A stretch of DNA of 64,000 nt from Agroathelia rolfsii. Taxonomy: Eukaryota > Basidiomycota > Agaricomycetes > Amylocorticiales > Amylocorticiaceae. The notes below the pieces were generated by a model. It searched no databases, had not been told where the DNA came from, and saw nothing but the letters and a program-made list of their open reading frames with translations. The stretch is from NCBI GenBank assembly GCA_018343915.1, contig JABRWF010000003.1, forward strand, positions 248,001 through 312,000. The letters run 5' to 3'. This document shows, in pieces, positions 12,331-23,353 of this stretch (its first letter is position 1; each line of letters starts with the position of its first letter). The translations under genes and the position numbers were made by a program.

Positions 12331-15300
12331 CTAGCACATTCGCCACTTTCCTCTGCTCTCCGCGATGTCCTCTTCGGAGACATTGTTTCTTCTAATAACC
12401 TTTAAAAATACGCTTTCTAGATTGGCCTTCTCTACCGAGAACGAGCTCTCCTGCGTGGATAGAACATGGAATAGGCGGCGCAACGACAGACCACCAGCGC
12501 CGTCACCTTGGCTTTGGATGGGCACCTCAAATCGTGTCGCGACATCGTCTGCCATTTTGGCCCCGGATATTTGGGACATGAGCTCTTGCACGTGGAGGAT
12601 ATCTTCACGTGTCCGTGCAGAGAAGTGGACTTGGTACGTGGCATAACGGTCTTCTAAGTCCTTGGTTGTACCAACAGCTATTATATGCCAAAGGTTGAGC
12701 AATAAAAACGGGACGAAGTATCAAAACCAGACTGACCCAGCACTTGCTTTGCCATGATACCGACTTTAGTGGCAAGAGCGGAAGCCTCCTCCATAGAGTC
12801 TACATATCAATGCTTGAGCACAACAACAGAAACATTATTCAATGGGGAGTAAACGCACGTGTCGTAATAACAACAGCTTTGCCAGCAGCCACAGTCCGCA
12901 GTGTGGCCCACATCTCACGTTTCATCTTGGCATCAATGCCGGTAGAGAATTCATCGATCAGAATGACATGAGGGTTTCCTATTGCACGCGAAATGAGCCC
13001 ATGCCATTACTTACATACAAGGAACCAAAAGACATACCCATAAGAGCTACCGCCAATGACAGCTTCCTCTGATTTCCTCCTGATAGCTTACTTGCAAGGC
13101 GATCGGCGTAAGTAATCAGTGCCGTCGCACGAAGTATCGCATCGACGTTCTCCTCCAGTTCCGATCCACTACGGAGACCCTTGAGGCGGCCGTAGACAAT
13201 CAGATGTTCACGTACGGTCAGCTGAGAGTCTATGGCGGTGAACTGCGGGCAGACCCCAAGGGCAAGCCGGGCCGTGCGGGGGTGATAAACGATGGAGGTT
13301 TCGTTGAGAAGAACGTCGCCCCTGTCCGGAACAACATCACCCCCTGGATGACCGCATGAGCTTTTTTGATTAAGACGTATATGAGATCGCGAATGTTACT
13401 CACTTATCATGTTGAACGTAGTCGTCTTGCCAGCACCTTGGTAATATCTTAGCAAGACCATGTGCACGATGAAGTCATGTACTCACCATTCGGCCCGAGC
13501 AAAGCAAAGACGGTATCCCGTGATACACCAAAACTGACATTGTCCACGACCTTCTTCTTCCCATAAGTTTTGGAGATGCCGAGTACACGAAGCAAGTCGT
13601 TGGACCTTGCGACGGCAGCAGCCTCCGCAACAACATCGGGTTTTCCAGACACAGCGTCACTGTTTTCTGCAGAGGAAGTAGAGTTGCCGCCTTTCCTCGC
13701 TCTTTCGATGAGGGATTTCGGAAGGATTGAGCCGGAGTCGACCCAGACAAGCACGATGAAGAGGGCTATGATCCAGCCGAAGAGATAGACAATCGGGCCT
13801 CCGTATCTTTATGCTGTTAGAAAGCACCGTTGATCGCATTTCAGTCCACATTACCTCATAATATCTCCCATGGATGACGTATCGACAACATTGGTTCCGT
13901 CGCAAAGAAGGGAAAATAGGTTAACGGAAACGAACGACGCCCTCAACTGATGACAATGAGCATCTATTTCTCAATGAGACTCGTTACGAACTTACCACGC
14001 TAGCAACAGGCGAGATTAAGGAGAGTGTGAAATCTGGAAGGATAATGCCTGTTACTACATGCATTTGTTCTGCCTTTATGGACGTACGAATGGTTGTTAT
14101 GATGTGACTTGCTGAAGATGTCTTGGCGTATGTCAGCGTGAGCAAGTATCCGGCAAGGTAAAGCAAGAACATAATGACTGGGGTATTCATCAGGCTTAGT
14201 TAAATAAAGTTCTTGTTAATTATTCTTACCTTGATAGCCTGCTGCTAGCGAGAATGCAGCAAGCGGCGATGACACCACCAAAGAGACACAGTAGGAGAAC
14301 AAAGCGCCCTAGAGATGATATCAGTACTGATATTATCATGATTTCATCTTTCTGTGTACATACAGCAATGCCGTATAAGACCAAAACGACCCACTGATTT
14401 GGTTTTATTACTATTAGTGTGCATGCCACAAAATTTGGAAAATATAAAAACAACGTACAAATATCCCAAGGCCGTGAAATTGATTCGAAGCGGCAGCCCA
14501 GACGATGATTACAATTGTGGCGACGATTATGCTAAAGATAGAATCAAAGAGCAGGTGCCCGAGCCACAGGGAAATGGGGTCCGAGAGACCATTAGAGAAT
14601 TGCATGGCCTGGACGGCCGACCTTCGCTCTCTTGAGACGTATAAAGAAAAGAAGGCGGGATACACTGCCTACGAGTAAAAAAAAAGTCAGTTAGGATAAA
14701 GTAATACTATGAAGATGCAGGCTTTACCATCGCAGCGCCAAAGAAGGCTACCCATTTCAAAGCGACAAGAGTACCAGCGTCAACGGGTGGGAATTCCTGG
14801 AAGCTGGCTTCGATAAGGGATGGTCCACGATCTCCAGCATTGCTGGTTGAGTTGAGAGCATGATTATACAACAGGTTGGACACCAAATTGAGCATTGCGG
14901 GGCCATTAATTCCGGGAGGTGTACTCTCCTACAACATTTTGTTAATCAAAAACTCACGGGGTGTGCAGTTATGGAAAACGCACATATGCTAGTAGGGATG
15001 ATCCTGACTGTAGATCAACAGAGACACCACCTAAAGCTAAGCTCTGGTAATCTTGCTGTATGGTGGAAATGAAGGTCTGGTTGTTGGCGATGTTTTGGAC
15101 GTAAAGATTTCCGACATCCTGCTGTAAGACAGTCTGGAGCACGTCCGATGGAGATGCCAAAATGTTGTCTGACCCTCCAGAAGTTTCAGATAGTGATGAG
15201 AGAGGCAAGAAAAGCGGAATGCTTGAAACGTTTGTAAAGTGTGTGATGCAAGACTGCGGCCGGTTGGACATGAAAAAGAGAGGTATGCATGAGCCAGCCA

Positions 15301-18300
15301 CGGCAACTAGTATAGCTAGGAAGAGGCTTATCCAACTACGCCTGGTGATCAATACTCTTTTATAGAAAATTACAAGAGCTTGCTTGAGTTTGGATTGAGA
15401 GCGTCCGTTAGTCAGCTCGACAGCTTTCTCAGCCTGAACGGTGACGACTGGGAGGACGACCGAATCATCCTCTGATGACATTCGTTTTTCCGACTCCGAC
15501 TTGGACAATTCGGCCTGGTTTTGTTCCATCAACGTCAGGAAGACAGATTCGATGGAGCTGTTGGACACGTCGTATGAAGAGAGACCGGTCTCCGATTCCA
15601 TGAGTTCCAGGACCTTCTCAACTTCGTTGGTATCTCTGATGCCAAGTTGATAGCTGTACTGGGACGGGGAAGAAGAGACAACAGCTGTCCTTGGTGCCAG
15701 AGTTCGAATACGTTCAAGCAGTGGCAAGGGATTGATAGCTCCTTCCTTCTCCAACCCGTGCGCTTCTTGGAAGTTGACATGGAGAGTATAACCCTCGCCA
15801 AATCGGGATTTTAGTTCGACTGGAGTTCCTAATGCAACTAGTTTTCCAGGAGCAGCAAGGATGGCAATATTATCGGCGAGGAGATCGGCCTCGTCAAGGA
15901 ACTATATGAAAATACTCTTAGGTGCTGTTTAGATTGCTTCCAGCTAGCTTGGAGCTTACATGAGTCGTGAACACAATAGTTCTGGTGTCACGCACGGCGG
16001 TTAATGTCCTCCACAGGGCTCTGCGAGACAACGGATCGACTCCGGATGTACACTAAACGATGCATAAGCACCAGGTACCACAGTAGTGGTATAAAACCCT
16101 ACCTCGTCAACAAGAAGAACTAAAAAAAAAAAACTTCAGTTCTACGCGCATCGAAGCAGAATCAGAGAAGCAACATACGTTTGGATCCTCCGACCAAACC
16201 GCAAGCCAACTGCAACTTTCTCTTCTGCCCACCAGAAAGGGCATCTGCATTGGCGTATATCTTCTTAGCCAAATCACAGTCTTTCAAAAGCTGTACGATA
16301 TCATCACGAGGTGCACCATTAGGACGTTTAATTGCCTCCCAGACGTGAACGGTCTGGTGGCAAGAAAGCTCCGGGAACAATACGTTCTTCTGTGGTACAA
16401 TCCCCAAGTCGCCACGAGCAGGATGCTTCACACCGCCCTCGAATGCGATAGAACCACTACTTCTATCGGCAAGTCCACCGATAATGGAGAGCGATGTTGA
16501 CTTTCCAGCACTAGGAGCATTCAAATTAGCCTGTTATGTTCATTACAAAAAAATGGGATCATGTACCCATTAGATCCTAGCAGCACGAAGATGCCATTCT
16601 TAGGTATATTGAATGAAAGATCCGCGACAGCCGTGATAGTCCCTCTATTTCGGCCATACCAGGTCCTGTTTGTGAACTTCTTGACCAAATTCTTAATGGA
16701 CACGGCTGTGTCGGAAGGCATGTCTTTAGCTGCTGCTTCATTTGAACTCTTGCGGCGACCGAACGAGAACCAAGAGCGACGCCCAGTAGATGGCTCTCGG
16801 GGGTCGTAGAGGCGTCTCTCGATAAGGACACCAATCCATGGCCACAAGAAGATATCGATCTAAATCATCTGTTAGTATCAGGATGAAATCAGTCGTCAGT
16901 GATGATACTTACGATGGCAGCGATGAGAATGGGAAGGAGCATCAACCCGTCATCAGGATCATTCTTCAAAATGTTGGTTGCCAACAAGTGGTTTTCGAAT
17001 CCACAGATAGCCCGGATAGCAAAAATGTAGAAACCAGGAGGGAAGATCAGTGTGAATATAAATGCAGCGCCGGTACTTGCATGGCTGAAAACAAGGGCTA
17101 GTATGGCGAAAACAATGCTGAGGAAGGTTGCGGAAATGGCTGCAAGCTGTGGGCTCTTTCCAAATGGCGCGGCGACGAAGAGTGCCCAGGAGGCCAAGGA
17201 AAATCCAAGGAGAAGATGCACTACGAGGATGAGACCCGCATTAGTAGCTGTGAATATGCGGTAGTGCCATATCAATGCTACGATTATCCAAGCAGGCAAA
17301 TATGCGAGGGATATGCTCGTAATCCACGATCTAGATTTACACGGTCAGCCTTGCTTGACAACAGAATATAAGGCGCCATACATTATCCTTGCAGAGTCTA
17401 GTAAGCCAGAGGCTTTCATTAATCCAGTGAGACCGTTGGCTCGTTCACCGCCGAAGGAGCCAGGAAGTTGATAAGATATACCAATAAAACAAATGAACCT
17501 TGATACAAGCATGGTTAGTCTTGAGCGTGGGTCATCCAGTATAAATAGGTTTACAAGGCAATAACCAAAAGAGTGCGCAGCCCTCGTATATAACCTAAGA
17601 AATCGAAATAAGAGATATTGTTCTTTCAAAATATGTTTACAACTTACTCAGACGAATATCACGATACTGTTCCGCGTTCGTGGCAATAGTAAATGGCCAC
17701 TCCAGTGGGGTTGAAGAATTTGTATTGGTAGTCAACTCCATGATAGCCTTATCCACGGCCCACTGAAGCGGCAGTATCCTCTTTTCAAAATCACCCGTAT
17801 GTCTCACGACATCCACATGAAATAAACCACCATCTGCACGGATGGTGTATTTGACACTCTCTGAGCTCTTCTCCTGTTGCGGTATAGAATCAAATTGGAC
17901 GGCAGCGAAGCACTCCGAGAACAGATTAAAGTTCTGTGGACATGTTTTCGGGATCTGAGAGGGCGACCCGACTTGCTTGACGGCGTTGAGTTGGTAAGGC
18001 TTGAAATCTTGTGTCACACGATCCATGATATCTTGAGGTGTGAAGATTCCGGTCTTGTTCGTGCCATCTGCCCAGATCAATGACAAGGACCCATCGAACT
18101 GGGAGGCAAGGGAATGCACAGGCGCGGGAGAGCCAATGCCATAGTTGTTTGGCTTGCTCAAGAATAGTTGTGCGACTGCAAGGAAGATCCCGTATGCGAC
18201 AGGGAGTATGAAACAGCGGAGGAGGTTGAGCTGTCTCGTCCAAGACAAGTGTCCCGTGGTCAGTAATTGTTATGCATAAACAGGATGTATCGACGACGCA

Positions 18301-18373
18301 CAAATGGATGTTTAGAGAGCACAATCCAGTTCTTCCAGAACAGAGCCCAGAATTGCCGGAAAAAGAGAGACAT
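12331..18373 (-). CDS. Full-size ABCA-like ABC transporter (TM-NBD-TM-NBD)
   Basis: A membrane ATPase of roughly 1,600 residues with two half-transporters. The start at 18373 gives MSLFFRQFWALFWKNWIVLS, the usual ABCA opening (cytosolic helix then TM1), followed by a large luminal loop (about 17650-18120). NBD1 spans about 15850-16850: the Walker A GSNGAGKST is formed by splicing an intron out of its middle, followed by the Q-loop segment LGIVPQKNVLFPELS, C-loop LSGGQKRKLQLA and TTHFLDEADLL H-loop. NBD2 spans about 12600-13750 with LLGPNG again interrupted by an intron, CPQFTAID, C-loop KLSGGNQRKLSLA and an FSTGID Walker B. Both NBDs end in the ABCA hallmark SSIESVFLTLM / ANLESVFLKVI. About 20 short introns are present. 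Such transporters often move lipids; the substrate here is unknown. Divergent from the SDR gene. Confidence 0.9.
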
Positions 18374-19067
18374 TGTCCAGCAGGTCAGGTAAGGTGTCTA
18401 AGCAACGTTCAAGGGTTGACTTCAAGCCGTGTACATCCCAAGCCTGATTTAAACCAAGGATAAAGGGAAATAAAACCTACCTATGCACTGCGGAGAACCA
18501 GCAGTCAAGGTCGTGTTGATGATGATGGTTTCCTCGTTCGTTACAGAGTTTGCCGGCCGTCGATTTCTCGGGGTTTCCAGCGCCCATCTCAGAGGGACCT
18601 CCTTCCCCTGGGCGTCCCTCAAAATAATGCATGATCAAATAAACACACTACCTTATATGCAAGCTACGCTGAACAACCATACCAATTAGCCCGATCTTTT
18701 GGACCATCATAATAGCACTAATGGGTATACAGCATAGAATTAGTGGAAATTGTTTACTACGTCATAAGCGAGGACGAAAACTTGTCAATCGGATGCAAAA
18801 AAAGTAGGCTGAATTCAACTTCGAAAAAGGCACGAGACTGCACAGCCACTGCCGGACTCCGGTTACTTCCTTCCCCGGACAATCTGGGGATCCACCCCAC
18901 CGAGGCTGCAATTGAAAAACATGACGAGCCAAGGTCACCATCCAACGGCCACAACCTAGCTGTGTACTCCTATAGTTGTTCGGAATATCTACCGCAGTTA
19001 GAATGTCTCTTCCAGGTCTGATTCTGTTTCTGGCTATGGCTGCGGCGCTACACGTTACTTATTCATC
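18374..19067. other. Intergenic region, ABC transporter / SDR divergent promoters
   Basis: About 690 bp without a convincing gene. The small open frames are short, overlap on both strands and match no family I know. Confidence 0.5.
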
Positions 19068-20560
19068 ATGCTGCGGCGGTCTTTTTACCCCGGCTCTGAT
19101 ATACTAGACTTGTCTGTTCCCAGTCTTTTCAATGTCCAAGGCAAGATTGGTATGAACATGAGGAATAAGACGCTATGAATTTTCGCTAGCAAACTAACAT
19201 GCTTTTAAGCCCTTGTCACTGGAGGTGGAACTGGAGTTGGCAAATCTATCGCTGCAGGCTTGGCTTTGAACGGCGCTAAAGTTTATATTGCGGCAAGGAA
19301 GGAGAAGCTGTTAAAAGAGGTGCGCTTTATTGTATACATGTGTTGCTACTATAACCCATTCGCTTACGCTGATTGCTGCGCAGACCACTGAAGAACTCAA
19401 CAGCCTAGGGAAAGGCAAAGTTGAATACATCATTGCAAATTTGAACGTCAGGACATATTTGGTCTCGGTTCCATAAGTAATGGAATATTAACGCGTATTA
19501 TTTAGACAAAGGCTGGATGCGACGCACTGATCGCCGAAATCAAGAAGCGCGAATCCAAACTACACATTCTGGTTAACAACTCGGGTGTCACATGGGGTGC
19601 TCCCTTCGACGACTTTCCGGAAGAGAAAGGATGGGACAATGTGTTTGCTATCAATCTCAAGAGTATTTTCTACAGTTAGTCTACCTATCAATTTGAACTG
19701 GGATTCGTACTTATTTGCCATCTTGTGGTACTAGTGACGGCTGGGTAAGTTTGTTCCTCTTGGATGACGCAGTTGTTCCCTCTCTCTGAGATGTAGTTGT
19801 CTAGGCTCACCCCTCTCCTGGTCAAAGACTCGAATAATGTTGACCCTGCCCGAGTCATCAACATATCCTCTGCTACGAGTTTGTCGCCCCATCCCGATAG
19901 TCCCTTGAGCGGAGAGGGTCACGGCACGTGGAGTTGTTCGTTTCTCAATCCCTTGTCTCTTGTCATGCACTGAGTTGAAGTATTATAGATAACACAAGCA
20001 AAGCTGCGGGTCAATCATATTTTCTTGGATCGTGCATGCTGCAATAGGCAACTGAGTCTTTGAATTTTTGCAGTGAACCACTTGACACAGGTCCTCGCCG
20101 TAAAATTAGGCCCCCAACATGTCACGTAAGGCCCAAAACTGCCTCAAAAAGTGCTTTTTTTTTTTTGCTGAGAAACTAAATATTACAGCGTTAATGCCAT
20201 ATTACCCGGGTAAGCAATCATCCACCACGGAAAAGGCATGCAAAGCTGAAGCTGAAGCTATTCGAAAAGTCTTTTCCCCACGCGAATGACAGCATTCGGG
20301 TTCAAAGCTGCTGGTGACATGATGGTGAAGGCACAACCCACTGGTGAGTGAGAGGATTGGGTCAAACATTGAGTTAGAATTGCGTGATTGATATAAATTG
20401 ACCCTGCATCGTGCGTTAAATAGGCCGTGTTGGTATTCCTCAAGATTTGGCAGGTGTAGCATTGTTCCTTGCCTCGCCTGCTTCGTCCCATGTGACGGGC
20501 GCGTTGATCGCACTGGATGGAGGACAGACCTTGGCCACTGGTGGCGTTGCAAAGCTGTAG
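19068..20560 (+). CDS. Short-chain dehydrogenase/reductase, classical SDR
   Basis: An NAD(P)-dependent oxidoreductase of the classical SDR type. The ATG at 19068 opens MLRRSFYPGSDILDLSVPSL, followed by LFNVQGKIALVTGGGTGVGK; the latter contains the cofactor motif TGGGTGVG after an intron at 19150-19209. LHILVNNSGVTWG gives the NNxG motif, VINISSATSLS the catalytic serine region, and splicing joins T to AT to give Y-N-T-S-K, the intact YxxxK catalytic pair. The C-terminal part reads VNAILPG, FPTRMTAFGFKAAGD and SSHVTGALIALDGGQTLA. At least seven short introns occur. The overall pattern is close to fungal RhlG-like 3-oxoacyl reductases, but the substrate is not determined. The gene stands alone, convergent with a small minus-strand gene. 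Confidence 0.88.
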
Positions 20561-21133
20561 GACGACCCTATACCAAGTGTAGGATAGGATGAATTTGTAT
20601 CGACTTGAAGCCTGAATGGACATCACAACAATACCATAAGTACATCAATAACAGCGAAAAAAAGACGACGAATGAGCGAACTAAGGCGTGATATCGACTA
20701 TCTAATCGGCAATGTGTGTATCTGTACGCGTATGTGTGCATGCGATTTTTATTTTAAAAAAATCTAGCGACGACCATAATAGTGGCAAAGGTAATAAAAA
20801 AAAAAAAAAAAAAAAAAGGCAGGTATTTGCTTGAAATTCGAAGTGAAGACGGGGGGTATCATGATAATGTACAGCAGCATCTACATCAATTTCTTATTAA
20901 AAAAAAAAAAAGAAAAAAGGATGACGCTAGATGCGGTCATAAGGGTGCGTGAACTGTCAGAATGTCGACAATGACCAGGGGGCATGTGATTTCCGGCTTG
21001 ACTTGGCCACATCGATCATAGGGTTCTGTGCGGGGTCAAAGTGAAAGTGGAGTGGGCAAAATGGGCGGTGACGATGACGAGATGTGGGCACATACATATT
21101 GTTAAATGTTTTTGTTGCTACAAGATACAGCTG
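20561..21133. other. 3' flank of SDR gene, A-rich
   Basis: About 570 bp between convergent genes. It holds two A-rich runs but no gene that I can support. Confidence 0.5.
20796..20817. repeat. Poly(A) tract of 22 bases
   Basis: An uninterrupted run of A in the gap after the SDR gene, with a second A-rich run near 20899-20917. No element ends or target duplication are visible around it, so a retroposed tail is not supported. Confidence 0.7.
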
Positions 21134-21568
21134 CTAGAATTCGTCTCGTTTCCTCCTCTGTCGTGGTTCTTGGACATCGATGCGCAGGATGCCACTCCTG
21201 GAGTTGAGGCTGCCCAGGACGCTTTGTTTGACGGAAGACCAGCGCGCCTGTGGGACGCTGAGGAGTTGTACGTCGCTCAAAGCGCCTACCTGACCGACAT
21301 GGTTGATGGCTTCGTTCAAGTTCTCGAGACTGCGAGGGTCTGCCGCGAAGGAGGAGGAGGGGCTGATGGTGACAGTGATGTATGCGTTTGCCTCATAGTC
21401 GAGGGCATGTGGGACAGATGGGGAAGCCATGAGCAGGGATGTGGCAGTAGTAGTAGTAGTAGTAGTAGTAGCAGCAGCAGCACCAATAAAAGTGGATGCA
21501 GGAGATAGGAGCAAGAGTAAGTGCAGGAGTAAGGACAAGGGCAAGCCTGAGAGCAGGTGACTGACCAT
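21134..21568 (-). CDS. Small secreted or ER-resident protein, unknown family
   Basis: An intronless 144-residue frame. I chose the ATG at 21568 (G at -3 and +4); the frame extends upstream without another ATG. The first 25 residues, MVSHLLSGLPLSLLLHLLLL onward, are a strong signal peptide or anchor. A low-complexity Ala-Thr stretch then comes from an ACT/GCT microsatellite. The body contains YEANAYITVTISPSSSF and SLENLNEAINHVGQVGALSD and looks like real globular coding sequence. The C-terminus is KRDEF, reminiscent of but not equal to K/HDEL-type ER retrieval signals. I do not recognise the family. It is divergent from the inositol kinase gene. Confidence 0.55.
   Translation of the reverse strand: MVSHLLSGLPLSLLLHLLLLLSPASTFIGAAAATTTTTTTTATSLLMASPSVPHALDYEANAYITVTISPSSSFAADPRSLENLNEAINHVGQVGALSDVQLLSVPQARWSSVKQSVLGSLNSRSGILRIDVQEPRQRRKRDEF
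21445..21483. repeat. Trinucleotide microsatellite (AGT then AGC)
   Basis: About eight AGT triplets run into four AGC triplets. On the minus strand they encode the Ala-Thr tract of the small secreted protein, so length changes would stay in frame. Confidence 0.85.
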
Positions 21569-21878
21569 GACTCGCGCGCCGAGCAGCTGCAGCGTCAAGT
21601 CTTTGTCTTAGATCCGATCAAATGACACAAATGGAGCCTTGCTTATCTTACGTAACCACGTGGCGTAAGCAAATGGAAGACGCCTGAATATTCTATTTAG
21701 AAATCTTTTATTGACCGCCTCATCCATGGCTGACACATTGGCACTCTACCAGCCACAGCCTGAGCTCGCATTGCCTGCAGGTCTTCATTCTTCATCTGGT
21801 AAGCACTTGTCCTTGGTTCCTTCGCATCATTATATCCTATTGTCGCTCTCTGTCCTGTACTTCTGTCAGAGACACACC

Positions 21879-23106
21879 ATGACCATCACTAAATCATCCT
21901 TCCTTCAAGTCGCCGGCCATCCTGGCGTACAGTCAAGCGAGGATGGCAGCCTTCTTATCAAGCCTGCTCTCCCCGTCGAACTTGATTTTTATCAGTCTGC
22001 CGCATCGGAACCGATCCTAGAGCCCCTACGCCCGCACATCCCTCAATTCCTCGGCACTCTCAAGGTCGAGGGTCATGCGCGCGAAGACCCATCAGGAGCC
22101 ATCACCCACTTTCAACCCCTCAAAAGCGGCAGCGACAAATATGGCCCACCAGATGAGTGTCTCCAGATGGATTGCAGCTTATAGAAGCACGAGTACTTAT
22201 CTTTCCGGATTTCCCCTATCTACTCAATATAGTCTTAGAAAACCTAGCATATCCTTTTGCGAAGCCGAACGTGATCGATATCAAGCTTGGTTCAATCCTG
22301 TACGATGAATATGCAAGCCCCGAGAAAAAGGAGCGCATGATTGAAAAATCCCGCATATCAACCTCTTTTGAAACGGGCATACGAATAACTGGCTTTGCGG
22401 TAGGTATTGGTCGATATTTCATTTCATCGTCTCTGTGGGGCCCAATTTGTTGCTGCGCACAAGCACTCATATGGTTAACGGGGGTTGAATACTGTGGAAA
22501 GGTTCCCAGTTTTTTTTTTTTTACTGACTCTCATTCTCTCCAAAGCTATACGATCGCAACAAGGCAGAATTTGTCAAGACGGACAAGACCTATGGCTACT
22601 CGCTCAAGCCCTCCACTCTTCCGGAGGGCTTCGAAAGATGCTTCCCTGTTGAATCTCCATCATCGATCGCCGAAGAGAACGACGTTGGCACCGCACTACC
22701 TGCGGATGTTCTATATCCAATCTTACTTGCGCTTCGAGAAGACATCACGGACATACTTGAGGTCATGAAGGAGATAGAAATCAGGATGATTGGGGCCAGC
22801 CTTCTCATCATCTACGAGGCCGATATCGATAGGGCTGAGCAAGGCCTCATACGGCTGTTCTCCGAACCAGACGAGAATGTCGACCTAAACGAAGACGATA
22901 ACGAAGACGAGGAGAATGAGGAAGGACCATCAAAACCGGTACCGTATACAGCTAAACTAATTGACTTTGGTCACACGCGGCTCGCGCCTGGTAAGGGTCC
23001 CGATACGGGTGTAATCCAAGGGCTGGAGACAGTCTTGAACCTTTTAGAGGGAAGGATCAGTTCAGTTGAGAGATTGCTTAGTGACGACAGTAATGTCAAG
23101 AATTAG
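21879..23106 (+). CDS. IPK2: Inositol polyphosphate multikinase (Arg82/IPK2 type)
   Basis: Phosphorylates inositol trisphosphate to higher inositol phosphates in the nucleus and cytosol. I place the start at the ATG at 21879 (context ACACCATG). Key signals are FLQVAGHPGVQSSEDGSLLI, ending in KPALPVELDFYQ; then PNVIDIKLGSILYDEYA with the family motif PxxxDxKLG; TGIRITGFAVG; the SLL-type segment GASLLIIYEAD; and KLIDFGHTRL with the metal-binding IDF. Together these fit IPMK better than Kcs1-type IP6 kinases. An acidic insert (NEDDNEDEENEE) precedes the IDF motif. Introns lie at about 22159-22231 and in 22400-22545. An upstream ATG at 21726 is in frame only if a strong GTAAGC..CTGTCAG intron (21799-21869) is left unspliced; splicing would put it out of frame, making it an upstream ORF. 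Confidence 0.88.
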
Positions 23107-23353
23107 ATTAATTATACTAATGCTGGGTATTTACAATCCTACCACACCTGGCAATTGCGGGCATATTGTATTTATTATACTGTACCAGACAATCAATGTC
23201 CCTTTACGAGGTTAGCAACTGTCCGGTAGAAGTAGAAGAAACGGGAACCGTAAGTGAGCGTCTCCGATGCTCTAAATGTAAATGAACTCCGTAACGAAGA
23301 ACAGATAAAAGTAAGAATTTGTCCGTGGTGTTCCGAATACTCTGAGATGATGC

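Noticed and set aside
20796..20917. A-rich runs considered as the tail of a retroposed element
   Set aside because: No target duplication, no reverse transcriptase or SINE-like body next to them.
21041..21508. 155-codon plus-strand frame opposite the small secreted protein
   Set aside because: Ends in a Ser run made by the microsatellite; the minus strand gives a signal peptide and a better protein.
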